A stretch of 64,000 nucleotides of DNA, taken from contig NZ_CP117031.1 of NCBI RefSeq assembly GCF_028551255.1, positions 1-64,000 on the forward strand, given 5' to 3'. This stretch comes from Vibrio tubiashii (lineage in GTDB: Bacteria; Pseudomonadota; Gammaproteobacteria; Enterobacterales; Vibrionaceae). Below the pieces are notes generated by a model. That model saw only the letters and a program-made list of their open reading frames with translations, was not told the DNA's origin and made no database searches. Below, piece after piece: positions 24,454 to 34,184 of the stretch (position 1 is its first letter; every line of letters begins with the position of its first letter). Position numbers and translations under genes: made by a program.

Positions 24454-27360
24454 TTATATGCCGTGATTGGGGTCATTGGCGAGTGAAATGGGGACTTCTT
24501 GGTCGCTGCTGTTGGCGTTAGATTTAGTCTCATCCGTTGAATAATGGTAAGTATAAGCACTCACTACGGGATAACTTTGGTCAGGTGTATAAGAGACTTC
24601 CGGGGTCGCGTCTTTCATTTGACCGACTTCTTGCTCCACGTGCTCCTTTAACGTTAGGTCAGCACGTTGCTCTACAGGCTGAGTGGTTTGTTGTTCAGCT
24701 TGTGATTGTTGGTGCTGCGCCGATTGCGTCACTTCCTGAAACGCTTTTTCATCGTAATGCTCCCAAGGTGTGTGTGCCGCCAACCCTTGCTCTCGCAGTG
24801 TGTCGGCTTTGAGCTCTGCTAAGGTGCTTGCGGCTTGCATCAACTTGGTTTGCATCGGGGTGAATTCAGGCACGGGATGAGACACTGGTTTATCAGAGTC
24901 ATATTTCTCTTGGTAAGCCTGCTCTGTTTCCGTTTTTGAACCACTTACCCCAGAAAGCTCTTTGAACGCCTCGGTCTGAATATACTGGCCATAACGATCT
25001 TTAACTTCCTGTAGGTCTTCAGGGCGGTGAGCGGTCATTAAGCGTTGAATGTCACTATCTTTGAGTTCTTGATTCTCTAAGAAGTGTTGGAAGCCCATCA
25101 AGTGATTCTGAGTAAAGCTGGCAGAGTCGCTTTCCATACGCGTCAGCGCTTGGCTGTATGCGAGCATGTCCGACTCACTTTTCGCAGCTTGTGAAGCAAT
25201 GTGTTTGCCGTCTTGGTAGTTGACCGCAAAGTCTTTGGCATAGTGTTCAACATCGCTGTGCTGCTTCTTGTTATCGATTTGCTCCGCGGCGCTTGTCACG
25301 GTGCTGGCGCCTTGAGTGTATTGCTGGGTTGCTTGCGCCAGTGCTTGTTGGTTCTCGCTAATTTGTTTAGAAAAGCTGTCACGATCCTCGGCGGACCAAC
25401 GTGAACTCGCGTTCACTCCGGCATTAAGCATACTTAGCAAGCCACTGCTACCCTTACCGCCGACGCGGAGTCCTGCATTCGCACTGAGACTCGTCGCATG
25501 TAAGTAAGCTTGCGATTGCTCCTGGCTCCAACCCGTCGCTTGAGACACGCTGTTCACCGCCGACTGCATCTCGTTGTAGCCTGCTAGGATTTGCCCTTCC
25601 GTGCTATTGCTATGACCGCTGCCGTAGGACTGCGATTGACTGAGAGACTCTCCCCATCGATCGCTCTGAGCAAGGCCCGTGTTGATATTGTGGCTAAGCT
25701 GCATACTTTGCTGTTCAAGCGATTGTTGTGTGTGAGTCAAGTTATCTTGCATACCTTGTTGCATCGATTGTTGAATCGCCATTTGAAAGTTAGCTTGGCT
25801 GACCGCCGGGGTCGCGTTGTACGTCGTTCGGCCATCGGCATGTTGCGTCGTGATAGAGCCGTCCGCATTCTGTGTGTAGTTATGACCAGTATTGGTTAAG
25901 GTGTTGTCGTCGAACTTGTTGGCCGCCGTATTGTTGAAGCTATGGTTGTCCATTTGCAGATTACCAAAGTCCATGTTCCCGCTTGACGCCGCCGCGGTAG
26001 CGCGCGCGTTGGTGGCGTTAATCATGCCGGCTAATTGGTAGTTCATGTTGGACAACACCGCCGAGCCTCCCTTGAGCAGTCCTGCCGCGATGACCGGGAC
26101 GCTCATCATCAAAATGCCGGTCATGTAGGAGAATCGGCTGTGGAGCTCATCCAGCGCATTGGCGTTGGATAGGGCAAGGCCGCTGAAGCGACCGGCGATA
26201 GGATCGCTCATCTGCTCCAGTCCCCAAATTTGAATCGCGTTCAAGATAGCGAACAACATGGGCCATGTCCCCAAGTAGAAAAAGGTCGCTGCGTAGCTCT
26301 TTAACACCATCACGGTCATCCCCGGTAATATCGCCACCCCCGCGGTAAAGAAGGCTGAGCAGGAAAAGAGCAAAAACATAATGGTTTGCAGCATGGGCAA
26401 ATATTCCTTGGCCATTAAACCGAGCGAGGCCCACATCGACGTCGTCTGTAACTTATTGGCGGTGTAAGCATAGTTTAACGCGCTTTGCGTGGGATCCGCC
26501 GAGTCGATGCTGTAACGAATGGCGTTCATTACCATATTCTGTTTCAAGATGTTCGACGCGCTTCGACTGAGCTGAACAAATTGACGGTAACTTCGCTGCA
26601 GAGCGATATCAGTTTGGGATTTAAAGCGAGTGGCATTTTTGCCCCATAGGTGCTGCGCAAGTAGCGTCATGTCTTTGCCTGCAGCCGCCTCAAACCCTTG
26701 TTTAATCATAGGGTAAGCCGCTGCACAGGTTTGGAAGGTGCCTTGAATGTACATCCCGCGCAGTGGGCTCTGTCGGATGGTATCGAGAAAGGCAAAGATA
26801 TCTTCGGCCCCAAACAGTTCATCCCAGGTGAACTTGTTGTTGATCCGTTCATCAAGGTACAGGCAGTTGTCAAAGTAGTCGTTCCATTGCTCACTCAGTT
26901 CGGCGGTACGCACGCTGGCTTGTCTGGACAACTGGTACAGTTCGGAGCCAAAGAGCATGCCTGTTCTGCCGTAGCGTTCATCGTCTGAACGGGTATAAAT
27001 GGATTCCACGCCTTCAGTAAACCCCGCCATCATGCCACTGAAAAACCAGCCGGGAAGGGCCACTAAGTAGGGCACATTGTCTACGTTGTAGACTCGCCCG
27101 GGCTCGGTTTTGTCCACCACCAGGACAGTGGCTTTCATGTTGATGAGCAGCAAAGGCACCAAGGTATACACCGCCATCCATTTGCCAATGTCTCTCGGGT
27201 TGCGGCTCAGCATGAAAGTGGCGGTGGTGATCAGTAAACCGAGCATGATGCAAATCCGCAGGTAGTCACCAAACGCGTTGGTCGCAAAGAACACCGCGAC
27301 GGCGTTGAGGGCTTTTTGCACCACCGCGCCAGAGGTGTAAGTGTAATAGTCAAGAACCAT
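24454..27360 (-). CDS. traG: TraG: mating-pair stabilisation / exclusion-recognition protein
   Basis: 968 aa (F TraG 938 aa). The N-terminal about 450 residues carry several transmembrane segments, as in F TraG, and are followed by a long Gln/Ser/Asn-rich periplasmic region (for example QQSMQQGMQDNLTHTQQSLE). The N-terminal half serves pilus assembly and the C-terminal half serves mating-pair stabilisation and recognition by the recipient's exclusion protein TraS. It starts 3 bp after the traH stop. Its usual downstream partner traS is absent; the module-1 genes occupy that place. Confidence 0.92.
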   Translation of the reverse strand: MVLDYYTYTSGAVVQKALNAVAVFFATNAFGDYLRICIMLGLLITTATFMLSRNPRDIGKWMAVYTLVPLLLINMKATVLVVDKTEPGRVYNVDNVPYLVALPGWFFSGMMAGFTEGVESIYTRSDDERYGRTGMLFGSELYQLSRQASVRTAELSEQWNDYFDNCLYLDERINNKFTWDELFGAEDIFAFLDTIRQSPLRGMYIQGTFQTCAAAYPMIKQGFEAAAGKDMTLLAQHLWGKNATRFKSQTDIALQRSYRQFVQLSRSASNILKQNMVMNAIRYSIDSADPTQSALNYAYTANKLQTTSMWASLGLMAKEYLPMLQTIMFLLFSCSAFFTAGVAILPGMTVMVLKSYAATFFYLGTWPMLFAILNAIQIWGLEQMSDPIAGRFSGLALSNANALDELHSRFSYMTGILMMSVPVIAAGLLKGGSAVLSNMNYQLAGMINATNARATAAASSGNMDFGNLQMDNHSFNNTAANKFDDNTLTNTGHNYTQNADGSITTQHADGRTTYNATPAVSQANFQMAIQQSMQQGMQDNLTHTQQSLEQQSMQLSHNINTGLAQSDRWGESLSQSQSYGSGHSNSTEGQILAGYNEMQSAVNSVSQATGWSQEQSQAYLHATSLSANAGLRVGGKGSSGLLSMLNAGVNASSRWSAEDRDSFSKQISENQQALAQATQQYTQGASTVTSAAEQIDNKKQHSDVEHYAKDFAVNYQDGKHIASQAAKSESDMLAYSQALTRMESDSASFTQNHLMGFQHFLENQELKDSDIQRLMTAHRPEDLQEVKDRYGQYIQTEAFKELSGVSGSKTETEQAYQEKYDSDKPVSHPVPEFTPMQTKLMQAASTLAELKADTLREQGLAAHTPWEHYDEKAFQEVTQSAQHQQSQAEQQTTQPVEQRADLTLKEHVEQEVGQMKDATPEVSYTPDQSYPVVSAYTYHYSTDETKSNANSSDQEVPISLANDPNHGI

Positions 27361-27363
27361 CGG

Positions 27364-28740
27364 TCAGTCCTGGTAATCTTCGGGATGGGGAATGAGTTTC
27401 GACAGCTGCTTTTTGCCTGTGCGCTGTGTCTCGCGTTCCGCGGCAATCAAGTCGTTTTGTGCGTTGATCAAGCTCATCGCGTCTTGCGTTAAACCAACCA
27501 TGAACTGTTTCGCTCTGGCCGTATCGTTCTTGATCGCTTCGAGATTGGCTAGGCTGCTGTTGGACGCCGACAGGACGTGCTCGACTAGATTCAGCGTATT
27601 GGTCAGGTAGCGATTCAACAGTTCTATGGCGAGCAGGTTGGCGTACGCCGGGATGTTCGGCACGGCACCGACCGCCGCATTGTCGAAGAAAAACTTCAAG
27701 ACGGGGGTGTGGATAAGCTCAATGAACCCCTTCTGCTTGTCGATAAGGGCTTGGTCGGTCAGGACGCTCTGCCATAAGGTATCGAGCTCTTTTTGCAATT
27801 GAACCTTAAATGCCGTGTCGGCCGGGATGGTGACTTTTCTCACTGTGAGCGTTAAGCAGCCTTCCGTTGAGGTGTCTCCGCATTGATAGCGCTGGATGTC
27901 ACCGCCATTGAGTAACGCATCGACCATATTGTTGTCGTCAGTCAGCAGGCTAGGGTAGAAACGGGGCTGGCCATTTTTGTCGTACACAAAGGTGCCCGAC
28001 AAGCTCATGGCAAATTGCGCCAGGTCCGTGTCGCTACTGAAGTAGGCATTTTTCATGATGGCGGACCAGACGATGTTGTGGCTACGCATGGTCATCGCGT
28101 TCAGAGCGGGATCATTGTTGGCCGCGTCAAGCTGCCCGTTGACCGTGGTATCGTTGTTACACTTTGAGGCGGCTTCGACCCAATCGGCAAAGGCGTTGTT
28201 TTGCGTACCTAATGTGGCACACACGTGCTTTTTCGTGGCAGGGGCGGTCAAGGCCGCTAAGCCGCCAATCGTCGCTTGCGCGGCTTCACAAGAATTGATC
28301 GATTGGTTGAGCCACTTATCGGCTACCGCCTGCAGCTTATCCATGTTTTGTTTCAACTGAGGCGCCCACGTTTGCAGGGCTAAATCCACGATAAACGGCG
28401 GTGCGTTGTGAATGATGGCCTTGCCGAGTTTGGTCAGTTCATCCGAGCTGATATGAGAGAAGCCCCCCATGAACATATCAATGCCACTGCAGCCCGCACT
28501 GACGGAGGGCACCGTGGCATTCACCCATTGCGCATTGACGATTTTCGTGCGAACAAATAACGAGCCGCCGCTGTAGTAATTCGCACTTTGCCCTTGGTAA
28601 GCCATTGGGTTGGTGACGTTGGCGTTGTAACCCGAATCGTCGAAGAACTGTTGCAACGAACTGCTGGTACTGGCTTGCGCTAAGGGACACATCATGAGCG
28701 TGAGTGCGCCCTTGAGGACATGTCGAGTGGCAGGACTCAT
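27364..28740 (-). CDS. traH: TraH: F-type pilus assembly protein
   Basis: 458 aa from the ATG at 28740, exactly the F TraH length; a much longer frame upstream overlaps trbB and is a shadow. The start overlaps the trbB stop as ATGA. N-terminal signal-like sequence (ALTLMMCPLAQAS), then SLQQFFDDSGYNANVT and the motif SAGCSGIDMFMGGFSHI typical of TraH. A C-terminal helical, coiled-coil-like region (ALSLINAQNDLIAAERE-type) follows. It acts in the periplasm with TraF, TraU, TraW and TrbC in pilus extension/retraction. Confidence 0.92.
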   Translation of the reverse strand: MSPATRHVLKGALTLMMCPLAQASTSSSLQQFFDDSGYNANVTNPMAYQGQSANYYSGGSLFVRTKIVNAQWVNATVPSVSAGCSGIDMFMGGFSHISSDELTKLGKAIIHNAPPFIVDLALQTWAPQLKQNMDKLQAVADKWLNQSINSCEAAQATIGGLAALTAPATKKHVCATLGTQNNAFADWVEAASKCNNDTTVNGQLDAANNDPALNAMTMRSHNIVWSAIMKNAYFSSDTDLAQFAMSLSGTFVYDKNGQPRFYPSLLTDDNNMVDALLNGGDIQRYQCGDTSTEGCLTLTVRKVTIPADTAFKVQLQKELDTLWQSVLTDQALIDKQKGFIELIHTPVLKFFFDNAAVGAVPNIPAYANLLAIELLNRYLTNTLNLVEHVLSASNSSLANLEAIKNDTARAKQFMVGLTQDAMSLINAQNDLIAAERETQRTGKKQLSKLIPHPEDYQD

Positions 28741-29144
28741 TGCAGCGCCTTCCTCACTTGGGGATCGTTTAGGGCGTTCGAGAGCCCACGGTACAGGGTG
28801 GCGTAATCCACCTCTCCTCGGCTGATGGGGGTGAATTTTTGGCTGTTGACGTTGATCAGAAAGGTCGCTGGCACAACATTGCTCACGCTGAGGAATTTCT
28901 CTCGAATTGTCTGGGTGACAGGGATAGGCACCTGAAAGCCGGGCAGCCCACCGCCGTCTAAGGTGAAGGTGTAAACGGTTAACCCTAACTGTCGAGAGAC
29001 GTGGGTGATGCTTGGTGCCACGATGTGGCAGTACGGGCAACTGCTTTGCATCAGGAACACGAGCGCATACTCATGGTTCTTCGCCGCGTGCGAAGAGGAG
29101 CCTGACAGGCTCAGCCAAACAAACAAGATCGACAGGACACGCAT
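28737..29144 (-). CDS. trbB: TrbB: periplasmic thioredoxin-fold disulfide isomerase
   Basis: 135 aa with a signal peptide (first about 20 residues, ending SHA) and a CPYC active site at 36-39, in the thioredoxin-like context FLMQSSCPYCHIVAPS; a cis-Pro loop is in VVPATFLINV. F TrbB helps fold the many disulfide-containing Tra proteins (TraN, TraU, TraH). It lies between traF and traH, overlapping traH by 4 bp, the same order as in F. The protein is shorter than F TrbB (about 180 aa). Confidence 0.88.
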   Translation of the reverse strand: MRVLSILFVWLSLSGSSSHAAKNHEYALVFLMQSSCPYCHIVAPSITHVSRQLGLTVYTFTLDGGGLPGFQVPIPVTQTIREKFLSVSNVVPATFLINVNSQKFTPISRGEVDYATLYRGLSNALNDPQVRKALQ

Positions 29145-29159
29145 AATGGCTCTCCGGGG

Positions 29160-29930
29160 TCAGTAATTGGATTGTGAAAAATCGGTGGCGACGTTGTAGA
29201 AGCGTTGCAGCAACCGAGAGCGCGAGATATATCCATAAGCGAGCGGTTTTATCTCTTTGGTGTTGGGGTTGACCAGGAATAAGGCCGGGGTAAAATCGGC
29301 GGCTATCTTGCCCTGGTTGTGCCGGTTCTCTCGGATGGCAGTAATGAATTGGTCATCCTCGCTCAGCCCGAGTAGCGCTAAGTCGTAAGCGTCCGCAAAA
29401 GACTGCATAGAAGGCGCCAACTGCTGCGTGATGGCATCGTGTCCTTCATAAACAAAAAACAGTCCCCATCCTTGCCTGGCCATTTCGCGCACTGTGTTTT
29501 TATGCTTGGTTTCCAGTGCGGCAAGGTAGGATTGGCGAGCGGTTTGCTCGGTGGGATGCTCTCGCGTGTAGGACAGCTCAGGGTGCTCGACCAACAGTTG
29601 TTTGAAGGTCATCCCTATTTGGTCGGTTTGTGACGTAATGTAGCGATTAAGCGCGAGAAAACGCCTGACCTTCTGTTTGTTTTTCGGGTCAATGGTGGCC
29701 GCGGCGTTGGCTTCGTTCCACTGCTTTTTAAACCACGCTAGCTGCTCGGTGGCACTCATTACGGTCTGAGTGGTATTGGCCGGCATCGGAGCGGGCAACT
29801 TTTTCGGCGTGACGGGGTTGGCTGGTTTGGGTTCGTTGTAAAAACGCCAACCCGGCGGTATTGGGTGGCCGCCGGTGGTGAGACAATAAAACACGGCAAT
29901 AAGCAGTGCGATCAATCGTTGCCACATCAT
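29160..29930 (-). CDS. traF: TraF: pilus assembly protein with inactive thioredoxin fold
   Basis: 256 aa with a signal peptide (LLIAVFYCLTTGG). Family features are PPGWRFYNEPKP at the mature N-terminus and the thioredoxin-like C-terminal half GLFFVYEGHDAITQQLAPSM, where the CxxC motif of true thioredoxins is absent, as in F TraF. TPALFLVNPNTKEIKPLAYG near the C-terminus is the conserved cis-Pro part. Periplasmic, required for F-pilus assembly. Sits between traN and trbB with short gaps. Confidence 0.92.
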   Translation of the reverse strand: MMWQRLIALLIAVFYCLTTGGHPIPPGWRFYNEPKPANPVTPKKLPAPMPANTTQTVMSATEQLAWFKKQWNEANAAATIDPKNKQKVRRFLALNRYITSQTDQIGMTFKQLLVEHPELSYTREHPTEQTARQSYLAALETKHKNTVREMARQGWGLFFVYEGHDAITQQLAPSMQSFADAYDLALLGLSEDDQFITAIRENRHNQGKIAADFTPALFLVNPNTKEIKPLAYGYISRSRLLQRFYNVATDFSQSNY

Positions 29931-29942
29931 AGTCTTTCCTTG

Positions 29943-31664
29943 CTAGTTGGCCTCTCCCGACAAGGAATTCTGGATCCGCTGCTTGATAACATTCGGATCA
30001 GGGAGATGGATCCTGCTGTGAAGCTCGGGGTAAAACTCGCTGAAGTCGATGCGGTCAAAGTTGATTTGCCCGAGTTCTTCTGGGGTGAGGGCCGGACAGG
30101 TCGGGCTCTCTGCCGAGCCGAGCGTTTTACCGAGTTGATTGATAGCGCCTTGCTCTTGGATGATTTTGCCCAATCGACTGTCATACGCGCAGTATGAGCG
30201 CTTTTTACGCAGGCACGCGCCTAAGATTTTTTCTGCGCAATATTCCCCCACATACAGCGTGAGTCCTTTGTCTTTGGCGCGGATCAGGGCTTTTTCTTCT
30301 TCATTGCAAGTCACGAGACCCGCATCGGTGCCCCAACCGCTATCCCGACAGCAATTCGCGATGCTCGCCGCTTTTTGGGAACATTGCATGGGCTCTCCCG
30401 AGAAAATGTTTGGTGGGTCACCTAGCCCTTTAGCTGCTTCTCCGAGCGCCGCTAACGCGGCGGCGGATTGATCAAAGTGGCGATTGAGGGTTGGGAGTGG
30501 GTCGTAACACTCCCCATCGAGACAGAGGGATTGCTCTCCACAGTTCAGTGTCATTGTGCGGCAGGTTTTTTTAGTACAGGTGTGGGTCACTTTTTCTTCA
30601 ATGCAGACCCCGTTTTGCTTGAGGCTGCATTCCCGTTTGTCTTCTTTGCATTCGGCGTATTGGCCACAGTTATCCGGTAAATCGCATTCATGTCGTACTT
30701 CATATTTCCAACACGGTAAGTAGGTCGCGACGCCGTTTATCATCCGAGACGCGGCCCCCTCGATGCATCGTTGACTCAGGGGCTGACACGCTTTGATTAA
30801 GGTGCATTCGACGCGCCAGTCAACGTGATTTTTAACGCATTGATTGCCGCTGAGACCATAGCCTGCAGGGCAGACAGGAGTGGCCGGGGTGTAATAAGCC
30901 ACCTGCCGGCAAATGTCATAACTGGTGAAAGAGGCGGTGGCACCGCCGCGTTCGCACGGCGTGCTTCTGGTCGTGCGTAATCGGCCTTTGAAAAATGGGG
31001 CTCGAACCATGTTTCCGTTCCACAGTCCATAGTTCCTCGTGGCTGATTGACATTGATGAGAAACGATCCAACGGTCACGCGAATTATACCGACACTCATT
31101 GCGATAACGCAGGCAGCGGTGCCCCGTTAATTGGCCTGCGGCGCATTGGTAGCTTGGGGCGATGATCTCCGGTGTGAAACGAGGGGTTTTATAACAAGGG
31201 ACCGGGGTATGAGTTGGGGCGTGACATGTTTTTTCGACGTCGTCAAACAAACACTGTGTATCGCGCTCGCAATTGACGTACTTATTGGATTGTCCATGGC
31301 TGATCTCAAACGCGTTTTCTTGACCAAGGAGTGCATAACGCAGGCTCTCATCATGCCTAAAATCGGGACGTTTCTTGTTGGTGTTCTTACGGATATCTTG
31401 AGCGAGGTCACTGGCCGCAAAGGCTTGGGCTGCCTTTGTTTCCATATTGCCATCATTGAGCGATGTTTCGTCGGGATTGATCACTTTGGCGCGGCAGGTC
31501 GCGTCTTGACAGTAGTCGTTCACATCGAGTGGAATTTGGTTTGGTTCAAGCATGTTTTTGGCGGTTTGCTTTGCCCAATTGGCCGACTCATTGAAGGACT
31601 GCTTTTGGTTGGCCATCACATTCACTGTCAGGAGGACAAAGGCCAGAATGAGTACCTTGTTCAT
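29943..31664 (-). CDS. traN: TraN: Cys-rich outer-membrane mating-pair adhesin
   Basis: 573 aa, similar to F TraN (602 aa). Signal peptide ends VMA. Exceptionally Cys-rich throughout, with family-like stretches CQSATRNYGLWNG, NCCRDSGWGTD, YVGEYCAEKILGACLRKKRSYC and ARIIQEQG-type C-terminal FDSRLGKI. It stabilises mating pairs by contacting recipient outer-membrane proteins; the receptor-contacting central part differs between plasmids. The start overlaps the trbC stop by 4 bp. Confidence 0.92.
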   Translation of the reverse strand: MNKVLILAFVLLTVNVMANQKQSFNESANWAKQTAKNMLEPNQIPLDVNDYCQDATCRAKVINPDETSLNDGNMETKAAQAFAASDLAQDIRKNTNKKRPDFRHDESLRYALLGQENAFEISHGQSNKYVNCERDTQCLFDDVEKTCHAPTHTPVPCYKTPRFTPEIIAPSYQCAAGQLTGHRCLRYRNECRYNSRDRWIVSHQCQSATRNYGLWNGNMVRAPFFKGRLRTTRSTPCERGGATASFTSYDICRQVAYYTPATPVCPAGYGLSGNQCVKNHVDWRVECTLIKACQPLSQRCIEGAASRMINGVATYLPCWKYEVRHECDLPDNCGQYAECKEDKRECSLKQNGVCIEEKVTHTCTKKTCRTMTLNCGEQSLCLDGECYDPLPTLNRHFDQSAAALAALGEAAKGLGDPPNIFSGEPMQCSQKAASIANCCRDSGWGTDAGLVTCNEEEKALIRAKDKGLTLYVGEYCAEKILGACLRKKRSYCAYDSRLGKIIQEQGAINQLGKTLGSAESPTCPALTPEELGQINFDRIDFSEFYPELHSRIHLPDPNVIKQRIQNSLSGEAN

Positions 31665-32335
31665 TGTTCTAACCTTTTCAAGAGCTCCCTCGCGTTTTCT
31701 CCGGTGTCTCCTTGCGTGAGCACCTCGAGGGCTTGATAGAGTGAGAGATTCCCGTAGACAATGTCATAGTCTTTGGGGTTGCAGGCTTGCTTGGGTAAAC
31801 AGCGGCCCGCTTTGACAGAAACGAAAGCCGGAACACGTTCGACATTGAACCGCCGAAACCATTCGGGACTTATCGAAAAGCCCGCTTGGATGGGCTTCTT
31901 ACGGTGGATGCCTATCAGTTGGCTGATCCGCGCAGTGGTGGCCGGAAATCCTTTCGGCAGAACACCACGGATCACCATCGGGACGCCCGTTCGTTCACTT
32001 TGCTTGAGCAATTGTTTCAGAGAGGGGCTTGGCATCGTAAGGGAGACAAACACCATCACGCCTTTTGGCGCACGGTCGGGATTTTGGGTCGGCGGCGGAG
32101 TGTTGAGCAGTTTGGTTAAGGCGTTGGGTTTCGCCAGAGATTGAATGTGTCGACCCAACTCTGTCGTCGCTTGCTGATGTTGTCTGGCCTTATCCCACAC
32201 CTTACTCCCATTTAGCGCAGGAGGGGAGGGCATCATGGCAGGCTCGCGCGCCGCCAAAACGTTCAATTCTTCTGTATAAGCCTGGCTCTGGGCACTGAAC
32301 CAGACTGCCAATAAAGGCAAGATGAGCGTTTTCAT
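31661..32335 (-). CDS. trbC: TrbC: F-type pilus assembly protein
   Basis: 224 aa with a signal peptide (LPLLAVWFSAQSQA). The diagnostic segment VMVFVSLTMPSPSLKQLLKQ is near residue 95, followed by GVPMVIRGVLPKGFPATTARI and VPAFV, the TrbC_Ftype pattern. It acts in the periplasm with TraW in pilus assembly. Overlaps traN by 4 bp; a 118-bp gap precedes it after traU, in which I see no gene. Confidence 0.9.
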   Translation of the reverse strand: MKTLILPLLAVWFSAQSQAYTEELNVLAAREPAMMPSPPALNGSKVWDKARQHQQATTELGRHIQSLAKPNALTKLLNTPPPTQNPDRAPKGVMVFVSLTMPSPSLKQLLKQSERTGVPMVIRGVLPKGFPATTARISQLIGIHRKKPIQAGFSISPEWFRRFNVERVPAFVSVKAGRCLPKQACNPKDYDIVYGNLSLYQALEVLTQGDTGENARELLKRLEQ

Positions 32336-32453
32336 GAGTGTTCTCCGATTGATTCACACCTTGACACTGGCCATGCACAGGTTGACCAGATCGGTTGTCT
32401 GAGGCGGCGAAGACGTTGATTGGCGAAAGGGGAGCGCTTGTCGGTCTTTAGGG

Positions 32454-33449
32454 TTATAAAAATACGCAGTTTCGCTTTCGCCATTGAGCAAACCCAAAGT
32501 TATCCCCTGTCACAGGGTTATCATGGCCCGACTCCCAAAGGGTTGTGGTGGTGGTATAGGGGTGGCACCATCTCGCATCTGGGATCGGTCCGGTCATTTG
32601 ATAGCGGTATCGAGATTTAGGCAGGATTGGGGTGGGATATTGGTAGCAGATGGCGCCATCTTCACCGCGTGTTTCCATGATCATGCCCTGTCTATGGAGC
32701 TTATAGTTGAGCCGTTCCATGATAAGCGTCCCTGCTTGGATTGGGGTGTCGCGATAGTTGGTTGTTCCCGTTAATGGATAGGCGCTGCCTTGAGCGCCCA
32801 GACACCAAAAGAGGGCATCCATCGGTAAGGTGGTATTGGACGCGGTAAGCATGGCCTCTGGCACACACGCGAGCTGAGCAATCAGGTTGCCAAACAACAG
32901 CGCTTCGGGGTTGAGGACTAACGAGAGTTCGTCATCACCCCATAGGGGATCAATTTCTGTCATGTAGGCGATATCAAAACTGTCCGTGGTCATACAGGCG
33001 GTGGATTGCAACAGTTGCAGCCACCAAATGACGGGATATCTGTACCAATGAGCGTGATAAAATCCACCATCACTGCTGTCACTGTCTCTTGCCGTGACGC
33101 GCCCGCCCATTTTCTGTTGGTTCGCGCCGCCCAGCTTTATTCCCATATTGACCATGCAGTAAGGAACGCGAGTGACATCGGTGAGGGCATAAGGCTCCCA
33201 GTAGCCAATGTTTAATCCGATTTGCATGAATATGGGCGGCGGCTTAGGACAGTAGGAAATAGGGGAGGCTGGGTTATTGGTGTCAGGGTAGTGTGAAGGC
33301 ACAACGGTTGCCGAACCAATCGTCATAGGAAATAAACAGTTCCAACAGATATCGGTTAAAGGGTTAATGAACCGACTCACACACGCGGCTCCCTTTGTGG
33401 TTGCTTGGTTACTGATGAGAAGCAGCGTTAGAACGAACCAAGGTTTCAT
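32454..33449 (-). CDS. traU: TraU: conjugative pore / pilus assembly protein
   Basis: 331 aa (F TraU 330 aa). Signal peptide ends TKG or nearby. The conserved core is FINPLTDICWNCLFPMTIG right after the signal, then YCPKPPPIFMQIGLNIGYWEP, KMGG and DIAYMTEIDPLWGDDEL. About ten cysteines. It is periplasmic and needed more for DNA transfer than for pilus assembly in F. The order traW-traU-trbC-traN is the F order. Confidence 0.94.
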   Translation of the reverse strand: MKPWFVLTLLLISNQATTKGAACVSRFINPLTDICWNCLFPMTIGSATVVPSHYPDTNNPASPISYCPKPPPIFMQIGLNIGYWEPYALTDVTRVPYCMVNMGIKLGGANQQKMGGRVTARDSDSSDGGFYHAHWYRYPVIWWLQLLQSTACMTTDSFDIAYMTEIDPLWGDDELSLVLNPEALLFGNLIAQLACVPEAMLTASNTTLPMDALFWCLGAQGSAYPLTGTTNYRDTPIQAGTLIMERLNYKLHRQGMIMETRGEDGAICYQYPTPILPKSRYRYQMTGPIPDARWCHPYTTTTTLWESGHDNPVTGDNFGFAQWRKRNCVFL

Positions 33450-33458
33450 GATGCCTCC

Positions 33459-34184
33459 TTAGGGCGTAGGTTCTGCATCCTCCTCGCTTAACGAGGACAC
33501 ATCAAATTCATCAATCCGCCAACGGACGCCCTCTTGGTAAGCCAGTGACGGGACGTGTTTGATGTGGAGTTTGTGGGTAATAAAACCGTCTTGCGCGTGA
33601 TAAATCCGTGCTCCTAACAGTTGCGCGGTTTGCTCAATATTGCCACCCGTTAGGACGTATTTGATGGGCTTTTTGTGGGTAAATTGCTTGGCAAAGGCTC
33701 TTTGCTTTGCATCGCGCGCATCGAGAAACAGCAACACTTTGGATAGCTCAACGTTGGGAAACCCCTCGGCGTGCTTGGTTGGCCAGGTTTCGCTATCAAA
33801 TGGATTGATGGTTTGCCCTTTAGCCGCAATAATTTCGCCTGTTTGTGGATGGAGCACTGGTGCTGGAAAGGTCAGGCTCGGGTTAACGTAGAACGTTTCT
33901 GGCGTGGTGGTGGTACTCAATGGCAGAGGAGGTGGGTTTTGGACCTTACGTTTCACTCTGGCTTGAAATTCGTTTTGCAGATCCGCCAGTTTGCCTGTGC
34001 GTTCGAAGTGTTTCAGTCGTTGTTCAATCCATTGCAACATGTCTATTTCACCGATTGGAAAGGTGGGTCCTATGATCCCAAAGTCTTTCGAGCTGGCCAT
34101 GGTGGTGGTGCAGATTAAGGCGAGACACAGGGTGTGCCTACAAGGAGGCAAGATGCGATTCGAATTCACGGATTTGCTCTCCAT
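33459..34184 (-). CDS. traW: TraW: pilus assembly protein
   Basis: Up to 241 aa. The frame overlaps the traC end by 47 bp; the start could be the ATG at 34184 or a GTG at 34169 that has GGAG upstream. A hydrophobic export signal (HTLCLALICTTTMA) precedes DFGIIGPTFPIGEIDMLQWI, the conserved TraW N-terminus. The C-terminal domain has KVLLFLDARDAKQRAFAKQF and PIKYVLTGG, which are family features. It acts in the periplasm with TrbC. trbI, which lies between traC and traW in F, is not present. Confidence 0.9.
   Translation of the reverse strand: MESKSVNSNRILPPCRHTLCLALICTTTMASSKDFGIIGPTFPIGEIDMLQWIEQRLKHFERTGKLADLQNEFQARVKRKVQNPPPLPLSTTTTPETFYVNPSLTFPAPVLHPQTGEIIAAKGQTINPFDSETWPTKHAEGFPNVELSKVLLFLDARDAKQRAFAKQFTHKKPIKYVLTGGNIEQTAQLLGARIYHAQDGFITHKLHIKHVPSLAYQEGVRWRIDEFDVSSLSEEDAEPTP

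Noticed and set aside
28741..29040. N-terminal extension of traH
   Set aside because: The extension is the out-of-frame shadow of trbB; the ATG at 28740 overlaps the trbB stop and gives the F TraH length.
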